From NCBI RefSeq assembly GCF_050859025.1, contig NZ_CP138200.1, positions 3,844,001 through 3,908,000 of the forward strand: 64,000 bases of DNA. The letters run 5' to 3'. Below are positions 39,469-48,253 of the stretch, one piece after another (position 1 is the first letter of the stretch; each line of letters begins with the position of its first letter). A program made the position numbers and the translations under genes. The DNA comes from Wukongibacter sp050859025. Lineage in GTDB: Bacteria; Bacillota; Clostridia; Peptostreptococcales; Caminicellaceae. Under the pieces are notes generated by a model, which worked only from the letters and a program-made list of their open reading frames with translations, had not been told where the DNA came from and searched no databases.

Positions 39469-40764
39469 TTACGATATAGAAAATGATACATAAGATTCCT
39501 TGTTAGTAGACTTTATAACATCTTCAGCAGATTCTTTAATAATTTCACATCCTCGTTCCAAAATACTTCTTTCAATTGTTAAAGGAGGAAGTAGCTTCAC
39601 TACTGCATCATCGCGTCCTGCCCTTTCGATAACAAGTCCTCGCTTATAGCATTCCGTAGCAATTTGTTTGGCAACACTGGCATCTCCCAATCTTGAAACA
39701 TCAATCCCCCAAATCATTCCGCATCCACGAATTTCTATAAACTCATTCAAAGAAGCAATTTCTTCTTTAAGAAATTTTTCAATAAATCTTTCATTATCTT
39801 TTACACGTTTATCCAAATCTACTTTTTCCCTATACTCTAATGCTGCCTGAGCTGCTACAAATGCAAGCTGATTACCTCTAAATGTTCCATTATGCTCTGC
39901 GGGTTTCCAAATATCCAGTTCAGGCTTAATGAGCAGTAACGACATAGGCAGACCATAACCACCAATAGATTTTGAAAGCACTACCATATCGGGAACGATG
40001 CCAGCACGCTCAAAAGAAAAGAACTCTCCAGCTCTTCCACATCCCACCTGTACCTCATCACAAATTAATAAAATATCATGTTTTTTACACAAATTACTGA
40101 GCCTTTGAAGCCACTCTATAGGAGCAACAATGACCCCTCCCTCCGCTTGGATCGTCTCGACAATAATAGCAGCAGGCTTGTCTATTCCAGAATGATCATC
40201 ATTTAATACCCTCTCTATATAATCGATTGTGTCAAATTCATTCATAAAACTATTAGGATAAGGCATGAATGTCACATTTAATAGCGAAAGACCTGCCCCT
40301 TCCCTACTTTCCCTATTACTGGTTGCCGCAAGACTTCCTAATGACATACCATGAAAAGCGCCCATAAAAGAAAATATATTGGACCTATTTTTTACCTTTC
40401 TAGCTAACTTCAAAGCAGCTTCCACTGCATTTGTTCCAGTAGGACCACAAAATTGAAGTTTATAGTCCAAATTTCTAGGTTTCATAATGGATTCCCAAAA
40501 TTTTTCCATAAACTCTTTTTTAGCTTTAGTATACATATCCAGACCATGCATAATCCCATCTTCTTCAAGATAAGCAAGAACTTTCTCCTTAATAAAATCG
40601 TTATTATGTCCATAGTTAAGGGCACCTGCACCAGCAAAAAAATCTATATACTCCTTGCCATCCATCGAATACAAAATTGACCCTTTGGCTCTGTTAAATA
40701 CATCAGTAAAATTTCTACAATAAGACCTTACATTTGACTCACTACTCTCAAATATCTTTATCAT
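39469..40764 (-). CDS. ectB: L-2,4-diaminobutyrate aminotransferase (EctB family)
   Basis: A 431-residue class III, PLP-dependent aminotransferase. It should convert aspartate 4-semialdehyde and glutamate to L-2,4-diaminobutyrate. The opening IFESSESNVRSYCR, then DFFAGAGALNYGHNN and HGLDMYTKAK, are signature segments of EctB. The cofactor region LLICDEVQVGCGRAG supplies the PLP-ring Asp, and the Schiff-base Lys is probably in VVLSKSIGGYG. The ATG at 40764 has GGAG upstream. Neither ectA nor ectC is nearby, so Dab is not routed to ectoine here. It is the first gene of the NRPS run, 181 bases before the first synthetase, and most likely supplies Dab for three modules. Length is normal for the family. 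Confidence 0.93.
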   Translation of the reverse strand: MIKIFESSESNVRSYCRNFTDVFNRAKGSILYSMDGKEYIDFFAGAGALNYGHNNDFIKEKVLAYLEEDGIMHGLDMYTKAKKEFMEKFWESIMKPRNLDYKLQFCGPTGTNAVEAALKLARKVKNRSNIFSFMGAFHGMSLGSLAATSNRESREGAGLSLLNVTFMPYPNSFMNEFDTIDYIERVLNDDHSGIDKPAAIIVETIQAEGGVIVAPIEWLQRLSNLCKKHDILLICDEVQVGCGRAGEFFSFERAGIVPDMVVLSKSIGGYGLPMSLLLIKPELDIWKPAEHNGTFRGNQLAFVAAQAALEYREKVDLDKRVKDNERFIEKFLKEEIASLNEFIEIRGCGMIWGIDVSRLGDASVAKQIATECYKRGLVIERAGRDDAVVKLLPPLTIERSILERGCEIIKESAEDVIKSTNKESYVSFSIS

Positions 40765-40808
40765 GACACTTCACTCCTTCACATTTATATTTATTTTTTA
40801 CAAATACA

Positions 40809-40838
40809 TATAAACTACGATAAATCTATTACATTCAA
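40809..40838 (-). promoter_or_regulatory. Candidate promoter of the ectB-NRPS operon
   Basis: On the minus strand TTGAAT (40838-40833), an 18-base spacer and TTTATA (40814-40809) resemble a vegetative promoter, leaving a 5' leader of about 40 bases before ectB. The -10 match is weak and the region is AT-rich, so this is only the best candidate by eye. Confidence 0.3.
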
Positions 40839-40969
40839 AAATTTAATATCCTCAAAAAATACTGGATATCAAATCTCCAGAATTTAAGATGTCTATCGTA
40901 TTATATAAAGATAAAAATATGACTTTACAAAATCTCTATTTATGCATTTGTATTTTAAACTCACATATC

Positions 40970-41076
40970 CTATAGGTGATTTAAGTAAAGACTTTAATTT
41001 GTTTATGTCCAAAACTCCTAAAAAGTTGAATATTAGTACATATATATTTAGATTTACTTGGAACTTTCTATAAGAA
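40970..41076. repeat. MITE-like palindromic repeat, copy C
   Basis: About 107 bases matching, in inverted orientation, the copies at 44569-44672 and 61449-61556. It begins CTATAG with TTTAAGTAAAGACTTTAAT, contains the core GTCCAAAACTCC and ends CTATAAG. The two ends are imperfect inverted repeats, so the whole element can fold into a hairpin. It lies between the grd terminators and the NRPS promoter. Confidence 0.7.
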
Positions 41077-41514
41077 ACTCTTTAACGAGTTCCTAACAAA
41101 GATACTTTGAAAAAGGGTCTATTTATTCCTCTTATATTTATTTACTCTAAAATCAAACATTTTTTTAATTAATATACATTTATTACAATAAATGGTTTTT
41201 GTTAAATGTACGTTATTGCTGTGTAATATTTATGTAAATTATATGTAAATGTAATCTTTCTATATTTATGTAAAAATATTATCTCAAGCCCAAGTCAACT
41301 CCCCTAGAGGTTCATTCATTTGAGAGTCATCTAATACAAAAATGTAAAACCTCTTCAACCTCCTATTAATTTTCTTTTTTTGAATTTTTTTTATAAAATT
41401 ACAAAAAATGTAAATATGTGAGCACGCTTATAATTTTACCTTTTTATTAAAAAATATTCAATAGCAAAAAAAAGCTATTTTTGTATTTTTTTGTCAGTTT
41501 TGAGTTCTTTTTTA

Positions 41515-41552
41515 AAAAAAACAGCGGATTGATTTTTAATCAAAACCGCTGT
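41515..41552. terminator. Bidirectional-type terminator after the grdCD unit
   Basis: ACAGCGG (41521-41527) pairs with CCGCTGT (41546-41552), continued inward by TTGATT/AATCAA. A-runs before and T-runs after give a poly-U tract in both directions; on the minus strand at least six T follow. It should stop grdD transcription before the NRPS operon. Confidence 0.85.
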
Positions 41553-41719
41553 TTTTCTTCAAATAATGAGTCTGTATTCTAAATTTACATAATAGAAAAA
41601 AAGTATATTTTAATCTAATGCACTAGCAAAGAGTCCCCCTGTAAAGACTTAGCTAAAAAAGCATGGTCATTTCTGTAGCCTTTTAGTCCGATTTTCTCAA
41701 AATAAGAGCATAATATAAA

Positions 41720-41748
41720 CCTGTGGGTTCTATCTAACTTCCCACAGG
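41720..41748. terminator. Second hairpin just downstream of grdD
   Basis: CCTGTGGG (41720-41727) pairs perfectly with CCCACAGG (41741-41748) across a 13-base loop, 46 bases past the grdD stop. On the minus strand only a weak T-rich stretch (TTTATATT) follows. It may be a weak terminator or a 3'-end stabilising structure ahead of the stronger terminator. Confidence 0.5.
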
Positions 41749-41793
41749 CTAAATATATGATTTAGTAAGATTTAGTCTTTTAATGACTTTGTA

Positions 41794-42981
41794 TTAGCAA
41801 GGATTCCCTTCATCAGCAACAAAACCAACCTTAACAAGGGCCTTAGTCGCAGCCTCAAGATTTGCTTCACTTACAAGTACTATTGGACCTGTACATCCCA
41901 TACCACTTTCAGCATAGATGCCTTCCTTCCACAATACTTTCACCGCATCTTCTAAGTCCATTATGTCTATTCCTGATATTGATCCTGTTACTACTTCTTT
42001 AGGAGGTGCTGTTACTTCTTCCTCTGATGCTGCTGCCTTTTTGTTATCTTTTGTAAGTCCTTTTAATATTTCCTTTAGTCCTGCTTTATTAGCCTTTTCA
42101 AATTCTCTTTTTGCTACTTCCTTTAGGTTCCCCTTTGCTAGTGATGCTCCATACTGAAGGGCCCCCGCAGCTACAGGCACTCCTGATGCCCTTGAGAGAA
42201 TTAGGATTGTTCTGTCATATCCTTCTCCTATTCCTGGTCCATATCCATATCCTAATGCTTCATAGCTTCCTCCTGTTGCATAGGATGAGAATACCTTCAT
42301 CATTATGTTTCCTGTCAGGGTATCCGTTACCATTACGTCTACTGCACCCTTTAGAAGGTCATTTCCTCTCATTACGCATCCACCATCGGCACGGGTTGAT
42401 TCTCCAAAGTTTATTTCATATCCACCGCTGTTTAACTCCTTAAGTGCTCTTTCTACTTGTCTTGCTCCATCAACGTTCAGTATTCCAACTGTAGGTTTTG
42501 TTATTCCCATTGCCTTTGCTGTTATGATTCCATAAAGGGCATTCTTTACCATTGCCTCTGTTCTGTGGGCTGATGATGTTCCTGTTGTTGTTGCAAGGTA
42601 CATTTCCCTTCCTAGTCCTGGAGTCACTACTTTACCTACGGTAGATACTCCTATTGGGAAGTTATAATGCATTGTTACGCAGGCTCCTATATATCCGCTG
42701 TCTAAAAGTTCTTCCATCTTCTTGTGCATTTCTTCTTCTGTGTTTATTTCTACTATTTCAAGGTCCGTTTCTACTTTTGGTCCTATTAGTACTATTTCAT
42801 AGTCACTGCTTTTTTTTGCTGCAAGCTCTGCACCTTTTACTAGATTCTCTGTTCCATGCTCACTTCCTAGCGTAGTAATTCCTACTTTTACCTTGCTTTT
42901 AAATTGTCCAGTTTCTATAGCATCAGCTATTTCCATGAACATATTTCCTAGCATATTTTTCATAGCCTTTTGATCGCTCAT
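41794..42981 (-). CDS. grdD: Glycine/sarcosine/betaine reductase protein C, alpha subunit
   Basis: A 395-residue subunit of protein C, which converts the carboxymethyl-selenoether of GrdA to acetyl phosphate. The family is distantly related to PlsX phosphate acyltransferases. The N-terminal KVGITTLGSEHGTENLVKGA and the C-terminal GMGCTGPIVLVSE, with the conserved Cys, are GrdD hallmarks. GGAGGG precedes the ATG. The gene is 12 bases downstream of grdC and they form a transcription unit ending at the hairpins near 41.5-41.7 kb. Confidence 0.93.
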   Translation of the reverse strand: MSDQKAMKNMLGNMFMEIADAIETGQFKSKVKVGITTLGSEHGTENLVKGAELAAKKSSDYEIVLIGPKVETDLEIVEINTEEEMHKKMEELLDSGYIGACVTMHYNFPIGVSTVGKVVTPGLGREMYLATTTGTSSAHRTEAMVKNALYGIITAKAMGITKPTVGILNVDGARQVERALKELNSGGYEINFGESTRADGGCVMRGNDLLKGAVDVMVTDTLTGNIMMKVFSSYATGGSYEALGYGYGPGIGEGYDRTILILSRASGVPVAAGALQYGASLAKGNLKEVAKREFEKANKAGLKEILKGLTKDNKKAAASEEEVTAPPKEVVTGSISGIDIMDLEDAVKVLWKEGIYAESGMGCTGPIVLVSEANLEAATKALVKVGFVADEGNPC

Positions 42982-42993
42982 TGTTAGACCCTC

Positions 42994-44532
42994 CTATTCG
43001 CTTAACAAATGGGACGCAAAGTCTCTCATAGCTTCTGCTATCATTGTTTTTACTTCTTCCTTGCTAGCAGATCCCTGCTCCTCAACTTTTCCTGGATTTC
43101 TTTCTAATATAACTGACACACCATCAAATAGGTTTGTCATTCTACCTAAGAATAAACTACCTTTACCAACAATCATAGCTCTATTTAAGCTTCCCTCCGT
43201 AAGGTCCTCACGTGCAAAGCCTAAGTAAGGTACACCTGAAGGTATATGTCCTTGTGTTGGAGCCCAACCTGGCATTCCATGCTTTTCTACGAAGCTTCCT
43301 AGTTCTTTTCTTTCTAGCTCTTTTCTCTTTACTCCTATTGCTGCTATCATCTTGTAGTTTGCTGTTGGCACATCTCCAGCTCCCGCTGGCTTTGTTACAT
43401 CTGGATTTTGCATTTCAACTGAGTACTTATCTATATCTGTTATTTTAAGTCCACCCTTATCTAGTGGCGCTGTTATCAGTGATGTTATTACTGCCTGTGG
43501 TGATGATCCTGTTCCTACTGTATGTCTTCCTATTAGATCTGTTCTTAGGATAGGATTTACTCCATCGTTTTTGCTTATTAGTATTGCAAATCCACCTAAT
43601 ACATCTTCAAGTACTGGCAATCCTTTTTTTACATGATCCTTACCATTCATTCCAAGCTTCGCTGTTGCTCCACCTGCAACTATAACTACGTTTTCATATA
43701 CTCCTGCCTTTACTAAGGCTGCTGCTTCTATAAGAGCATGGGTAGGTGCAGCACAGAAACCTCTAGTATCTGAACCAGTTGCGTTAACTGCTCTTCCCAT
43801 CTCTGCTATAGACTTAGCGAAGTTTCCTCCACCTCTTTGATTCATGTCTCCACAAGCCTCTTCTGAACACTCGATTACATACTCTACTGCTGATGGATCG
43901 ATTTTGTTATTGTATAATAAGTGCTTAAATGCAAGGAATCCAGAAGCTTTTACTACTAGGTTTTCATACATAACATGGGCATTGAGGTTAGTATCAATCT
44001 CATGGGCCTTTTTAACGCAGCCTATTAGCTTTCCATCATGATAAATTGCTTCTGCATGATGCTCATTTACTTCCATTTCAATCTCAGAAAGGTCTTCGCC
44101 ATCTTTGATCTTAGCAATATCCTCATCGTCAAACAAAGGATGAGAAGCAAGCTTATCCTTAATAACTATTACAAAGCTCTTTTCAAGCTTTACAAGATCA
44201 AATGCATCTGACATCTTTAAAAGACCGATGAACTCATCCTGTGGCATTATTTCTCCGAACTTACCATATCTACCTGCACCTTCAACATCCTTGTCACACC
44301 AAGGCATTTCATATCCCTTTAAATCTTCTGGGCAAAGGTTTCCAATGTACACCTGATTTGGAGCATAGTTTACAACCTTTTCATATGGTCTTATATGCTC
44401 TGGAAGCTTCTTAAGATATTCTGAATCAGGATTAGTTATTCTCTCTGTTGTTTGTGTCGTTCCATTATGCATTATCATGTCTGGGGTATGAACCAATACG
44501 TATCCTGCAGCCTTAACTACTGAATAATTCAT
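42994..44532 (-). CDS. grdC: Glycine/sarcosine/betaine reductase protein C, beta subunit
   Basis: A 512-residue subunit of protein C, with a FabH/thiolase-like fold by family knowledge. The ECSEEACGDMNQRGGGN segment and the Cys in SDTRGFCAAPTHALIEAA (near residue 260) match GrdC proteins. With GrdD it releases acetyl phosphate from the selenoprotein A-bound carboxymethyl group, which can yield ATP through acetate kinase. GGAGGTG precedes the ATG. It is separated from grdB by a terminator and a MITE-like repeat, so its promoter is probably in that gap. Confidence 0.93.
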   Translation of the reverse strand: MNYSVVKAAGYVLVHTPDMIMHNGTTQTTERITNPDSEYLKKLPEHIRPYEKVVNYAPNQVYIGNLCPEDLKGYEMPWCDKDVEGAGRYGKFGEIMPQDEFIGLLKMSDAFDLVKLEKSFVIVIKDKLASHPLFDDEDIAKIKDGEDLSEIEMEVNEHHAEAIYHDGKLIGCVKKAHEIDTNLNAHVMYENLVVKASGFLAFKHLLYNNKIDPSAVEYVIECSEEACGDMNQRGGGNFAKSIAEMGRAVNATGSDTRGFCAAPTHALIEAAALVKAGVYENVVIVAGGATAKLGMNGKDHVKKGLPVLEDVLGGFAILISKNDGVNPILRTDLIGRHTVGTGSSPQAVITSLITAPLDKGGLKITDIDKYSVEMQNPDVTKPAGAGDVPTANYKMIAAIGVKRKELERKELGSFVEKHGMPGWAPTQGHIPSGVPYLGFAREDLTEGSLNRAMIVGKGSLFLGRMTNLFDGVSVILERNPGKVEEQGSASKEEVKTMIAEAMRDFASHLLSE

Positions 44533-44568
44533 TTTTTCTGCACCTCCAAAATTATTTTACCTTAATAT

Positions 44569-44672
44569 ATAAAGTTCATATAGCAAAACTTAATTTATAC
44601 CTACCAAAATACTCAGCGTTTCTAGGAGTTTTTGATGTGTATAAATTAATAGTTCTACTTGAATCTCTGTAA
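44569..44672. repeat. MITE-like palindromic repeat, copy B
   Basis: Matches copy A (61449-61556) in the same orientation with scattered changes: shared segments include AGCAAAACTTAATTTATAC, AAATACTCAG and GTATAAATTAA. The ends are imperfect inverted repeats. It sits just upstream of grdC, between a terminator and the grdC start, and so may influence expression of grdCD. Confidence 0.65.
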
Positions 44673-44810
44673 ATATGCTACTTTAAAATCAAAATAAAAT
44701 TCAAAATAAATTTTAAAACTAGCATTACTATGGCTACTAGCTATTAACCACTAACTCTTTGTATTCTATATAGTAGCCAGTAGCTAGCAGCCAATAGTCT
44801 ATTCAATAAA

Positions 44811-44834
44811 ATGGGTGATGAAATCATCACCCAT
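44811..44834 (-). terminator. Terminator between grdB and grdC
   Basis: A perfect 10-base stem, ATGGGTGATG (44811-44820) and CATCACCCAT (44825-44834), with loop AAAT, begins a few bases after the grdB stop. On the minus strand it is followed by TTTTATT. It should end most transcription of grdX-trxBA-grdEAB. The remainder of this 308-base gap holds a MITE-like repeat and a low-complexity stretch of TAGCTA/GGCTAC-like words at about 44730-44800. Confidence 0.85.
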
Positions 44835-44840
44835 TTATAA

Positions 44841-46151
44841 TTAATCTTCGAATACTGTTTGTCCATCAACCTCTGTTTCAAGAGCTTTAAGACATTTTTC
44901 AACTAAGCTTCTTCTAAGTTTCTTCTCTTCTCCTGCTTCTAGAGCAGGGTTTCCTAATGGATGAGGTATAGCTATAGCGGGCACAATTCTATTTGCACCA
45001 ACTGTTAATGAAATAGGTACTACTGTACAAATGTGAACAACTGGTATTCCAGCTCTTTCAATTTCCTTAACCATCGTTGCACCGCAACGAGTACAGGTAC
45101 CTCAGGTAGATGTTAAGATAACAGCATCTACTCCATCAGCAATAAGCTCTTTCGCAAATTCAGCAGCGAAAGCCTTAGAATTAGCAACGGATGTACCATT
45201 TCCTGTAGTTGTATAGAAATATCTGTGAAGTTCTCCTATAACGCCTTCTTTTTCCATATCTCTTAATACATCAACAGGTAATACTCTATCTGAATCTTCG
45301 TTCGCATATACAGGGTCATAGCCACCATGAGCAGTTTCATAAGTAGCTTCAGTTAAGTCTGCTACTCCATCAATATCGTATTTTCCGTACTTGGAAGCAC
45401 TTGAAGATTCAATATGGTCAGGATTGTTCTTAGGAACAATACCACCTGAAGTTACTAAAGCAATTTTAGCCTTTGATATATCCTTAACTGCAGGATTTGG
45501 ATCTACATTATCAAAATCAGGCATTGGATACTCAGTAACAAACTCCTCTCCCTTAAGCTTCCTAACCATCATCTCAACGGCTCTAGTAGCTCCTCTTTTC
45601 TCACGGAAAAGATTTCTTCTAACACCTCTAGAAATGTATCCTTCTTCTTCTGGAGAACCAATTTCTTCTCCCTTGGCAATCTTAAGTGCTAATTTTGCTA
45701 AGGCAGGAACTGCTTTTCTCATTGTAGCCGCTGAGTTTCCAGTAGCTACTATGTGTAAATCCTTCTTATACATATCAGCACCCGGATTCTCGATGTACAT
45801 TGCAGTTACAACTGGAATACCTAACTCATCCTCAACGATTTTACATATGGTACCACACGCAGTACCATATCTACCAGCATTAAATGCTGGCCCTGCAATA
45901 AATAAATCTGGTTTTTGGGACTTAACCATTTCTAAAACTTGAGCTTTAGCTTCTTTTAGGTTTTCATTAAAATATGAATCACCACAGATAACCGTAGCAA
46001 CTATTTCAGCTTCTCCTTTGAAAACCTTATTTAATGCCATACCTGGTCCAACAAATCCTTCTCTTAACTCAGGTGGAATATCAGCTTTTTCTTCTCCACC
46101 AATTCCAGCAAAGAACTGATTTATATAATGAACAACTCTAATTTTGCTCAT
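44841..46151 (-). CDS. grdB: Glycine reductase protein B, selenoprotein subunit (Sec350)
   Basis: A 436-residue selenoprotein that binds glycine with the GrdE pyruvoyl subunit and hands the carboxymethyl group to GrdA. The ATG at 46151 has GAGAGGGGGG upstream and gives the N-terminus MSKIRVVHYINQFFAGIGG. An in-frame TGA at 45104-45102 lies in the exact family context LTSTUGTCTRCG, so it is read as selenocysteine at residue 350; translation continues in frame to 44841. A strong short stem-loop follows the TGA. Two ordinary reading frames here are one gene, not a pseudogene. Length and Sec position agree with what I recall for GrdB of Eubacterium acidaminophilum. Confidence 0.95.
45075..45089 (-). 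promoter_or_regulatory. Candidate SECIS element of grdB
   Basis: Twelve bases after the UGA, CGTTGC (45089-45084) pairs perfectly with GCAACG (45080-45075) across a GGT loop. Bacterial SECIS elements present G and U in the apical loop at about this distance for SelB binding. No equally clear stem is seen after the grdA UGA. Confidence 0.55.
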
Positions 46152-46277
46152 ACTTTCCCCCCTCTCATATTTTAAAAACCGGGAAATTGAAACTTTATAC
46201 ACATTAACTTTTCGTTATATGTTCCAAAAAAATCAACCTTCAAGCTCTTCATAAAAGAGTTTCTTACATTCACCTTC

Positions 46278-46294
46278 GAGTCCAAACTGGACTC
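46278..46294. other. Small perfect hairpin in the grdA-grdB gap
   Basis: GAGTCCA (46278-46284) pairs with TGGACTC (46288-46294) around AAC, in the 204-base gap between the grdA stop and the grdB start. There is no following T-run on the minus strand. It may mark a processing or mRNA-stability site that lets GrdA be made in excess. Confidence 0.45.
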
Positions 46295-46355
46295 TATTCA
46301 ATGGACTTTACTTATCAAAAGGGTCTTACTTATTTTTAAAGGGTTTTGTTAATAA

Positions 46356-46829
46356 TTAATATTTAGAGAATTGATCTCTTATTGAAGTCATCTCTTCAAT
46401 AATTTCATCAACTTCAAGAACCATTTCCATCATGCCAACTTGTTCTTCATATACATCGGCATCAACAGCTTCTTTAAACTGTGGCTCTACTGCGTGATAT
46501 ACAGCAAGTCCTAGCTCAACTCCTGCTAAAGGTCCAGCAAATGTTGGGTCACCAGCTGTTACAGTTTCAGCAGAAAGTCCTGCCGATTCTGCTTCTGCAG
46601 CTCCAAATATTACAACTATATTTTCTGCTCCATTTTTCTCAGTTAATTCTTTAACCCTTTTTTGATTTTCTAAGTCCATTGCTCCTGCAGCCGTTCAGAC
46701 AAAACACTCGGTAGATGAGAATATTACTTCAGCACCTTCAACAGTCTTAACACATTCTTCCATAGCAGGACCAGGAATACCGTCTCTATCGCCAATAATG
46801 ATAACTTTCTTATTTGCTAAGATACTCAT
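46356..46829 (-). CDS. grdA: Glycine reductase protein A, selenoprotein (Sec45)
   Basis: A 157-residue acidic selenoprotein that carries the Se-carboxymethyl intermediate between proteins B and C and is reduced by thioredoxin. From the ATG at 46829 it reads MSILANKKVIIIGDRDGIPG, then TECFVUTAAGAMD with an in-frame TGA at 46697-46695 as residue 45. That CFVUTAAG context is diagnostic for GrdA. Only the part after the TGA would be called by standard gene finding. It lies between grdE and grdB, the usual order. The end of the gene is followed by a hairpin-bearing gap. Confidence 0.95.
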
Positions 46830-46895
46830 TATATGACACATCCTTTCATTTTTTTAGTTTCTATTTTTAATTATTTCCTTTAATCTCAATATATA

Positions 46896-48182
46896 TTAAT
46901 AAGTTGTAGCTGACATTTTGTTAAATCCAAGTTCATTTGTTGCTCCAGTTATTACTTGTATCTCAGCTTCAATACTTCCATCAGGTCTTAATGAACCATC
47001 AAAACCACCAGCAATCTTGTCAACATAATCTAGTGTACCAATTACTTTTTTCATAGGTGGAAGTACGATAACTTCATTTGCATTACCACCTGTTACAACA
47101 GCATCTGCTTTAGGATCTGCATCAGCTAAAGATTGAGATGCTCCATCTCTACCAGCATATTCGTCTGTTACTATAACAGTCTTTACACCTTCATTTTCAA
47201 TCTTTTTACAGTTCATGATTAAGTCAGTATCTGGGTTACCAAAACCTTCTTGTGAAATAATAGCACCATCTAATCCTAAGAACTTAGTGAACTTCGCAGT
47301 CCAGTTAGATGATCTTTCTTTATCAGCAAGGTAAACATTTTCATTAGTTATGATAACACCTACGAAGTTAATATCTTTACCATGTCTTTCATATAGGTCA
47401 TGTATAATAGGATTGTTTAAGTGATGGTATGTTGTATTTTTGTCACAAGCAGACACACAGTTTCCACTTAGTATTGCTCCATCCATGATCTCTGTTGGAT
47501 AAAGAACAGTTGGAACAATTTTCTTAGCGTCAACTCCATAAACGTAAGTGTCGTGAAGTAAGCCTTGAGTTTGAAGCATATATACATATCCTACCTTTGG
47601 TAGCTCTGGATATTCTGCTACTTGCTCAAGTAAAGGCTTAGTTTCATAAACCTTAACCTCATCAACCTCCACCTCTTTACCTGCTTGACCAATATAGTTA
47701 GCAGCCTTTAAACCAGCCATTCTTGCAGCTGCTTCATAATCATACTGATTTAAGCCTTCAGCAGGCTCAATTACTAAACAAACGTTATTCAACTTTGAGA
47801 ACGGTGTATAATCAGCTCCTGGACCAGTCATGTCAATAATACCTTCCTGGAAACCAACTATTTTACCGCATGTAACAACTGCAGCTCCACTTAATACATG
47901 TGTACGCCCAGCTCCTACTGTTGTAACCTTATTGATTACACCTGGGAAAAGTCCTCCAGGACCGTGGGCTTTTACTCTAGGTTCAATAACATCCTTTACA
48001 GGAGTAATTCTTACTTCTTCACCAGGACGAGCCAATTCTATATTTACACTCTTGATATGGTCGTCTTCCATAATTAAGTCGATTAGTTCTTGCTTGTTTA
48101 CATATAATGTTCCAGTCTCAACCTTTGTAGATTCTCCAAATTGAACATCTGTAATCTTTATTTTTCCAAGCTCTAAACGCAC
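46896..48182 (-). CDS. grdE: Glycine reductase protein B proprotein (alpha and beta subunits)
   Basis: A 428-residue proprotein that is cleaved to two subunits, one with an N-terminal pyruvoyl group that forms a Schiff base with glycine. The start is taken as the GTG at 48182 (RLELGKIKITDVQFG), because GGGAGG is correctly spaced from it and overlaps the GTG three codons upstream. With this start the cleavage-site cysteine in LSGNCVSACDKNTTY is residue 242, the position I recall for the characterised E. acidaminophilum protein. It sits between trxA and grdA. Family members for sarcosine and betaine (GrdG, GrdI) are close relatives, but the grdE-grdA-grdB setting favours glycine. Confidence 0.93.
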   Translation of the reverse strand: MRLELGKIKITDVQFGESTKVETGTLYVNKQELIDLIMEDDHIKSVNIELARPGEEVRITPVKDVIEPRVKAHGPGGLFPGVINKVTTVGAGRTHVLSGAAVVTCGKIVGFQEGIIDMTGPGADYTPFSKLNNVCLVIEPAEGLNQYDYEAAARMAGLKAANYIGQAGKEVEVDEVKVYETKPLLEQVAEYPELPKVGYVYMLQTQGLLHDTYVYGVDAKKIVPTVLYPTEIMDGAILSGNCVSACDKNTTYHHLNNPIIHDLYERHGKDINFVGVIITNENVYLADKERSSNWTAKFTKFLGLDGAIISQEGFGNPDTDLIMNCKKIENEGVKTVIVTDEYAGRDGASQSLADADPKADAVVTGGNANEVIVLPPMKKVIGTLDYVDKIAGGFDGSLRPDGSIEAEIQVITGATNELGFNKMSATTY

Positions 48183-48253
48183 AACCTTCACCTCCCTTTA
48201 TATTTAACAGCTTGTGCTAACTAATACACTTTAATCAGCACAGCTGCCTATAG

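Larger units (their letters stand above)
40765..41793. other. About 1 kb AT-rich intergenic region ahead of the NRPS cluster
   Basis: No convincing gene is seen. It holds the likely promoter of the NRPS operon (40809-40838), a MITE-like palindrome (40970-41076), and two hairpins downstream of grdD, of which that at 41515-41552 is a good terminator. The part from 41100 to 41500 is very AT-rich with no feature I can name. No regulator gene or T-box is seen here. Confidence 0.7.

Noticed and set aside
39469..40764. Part of an ectoine biosynthesis operon
   Set aside because: No ectA or ectC next to ectB; the neighbours are NRPS genes, so Dab itself is the likely product.
41794..44532. Plus-strand frames antisense to grdC/grdD as genes
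   Set aside because: Leucine- and serine-rich shadow translations with no family features or start signals.
44841..46829. grdA and grdB looking like pseudogenes broken by in-frame stops
   Set aside because: Each has exactly one TGA at the known selenocysteine position with family sequence on both sides; they are selenoproteins.
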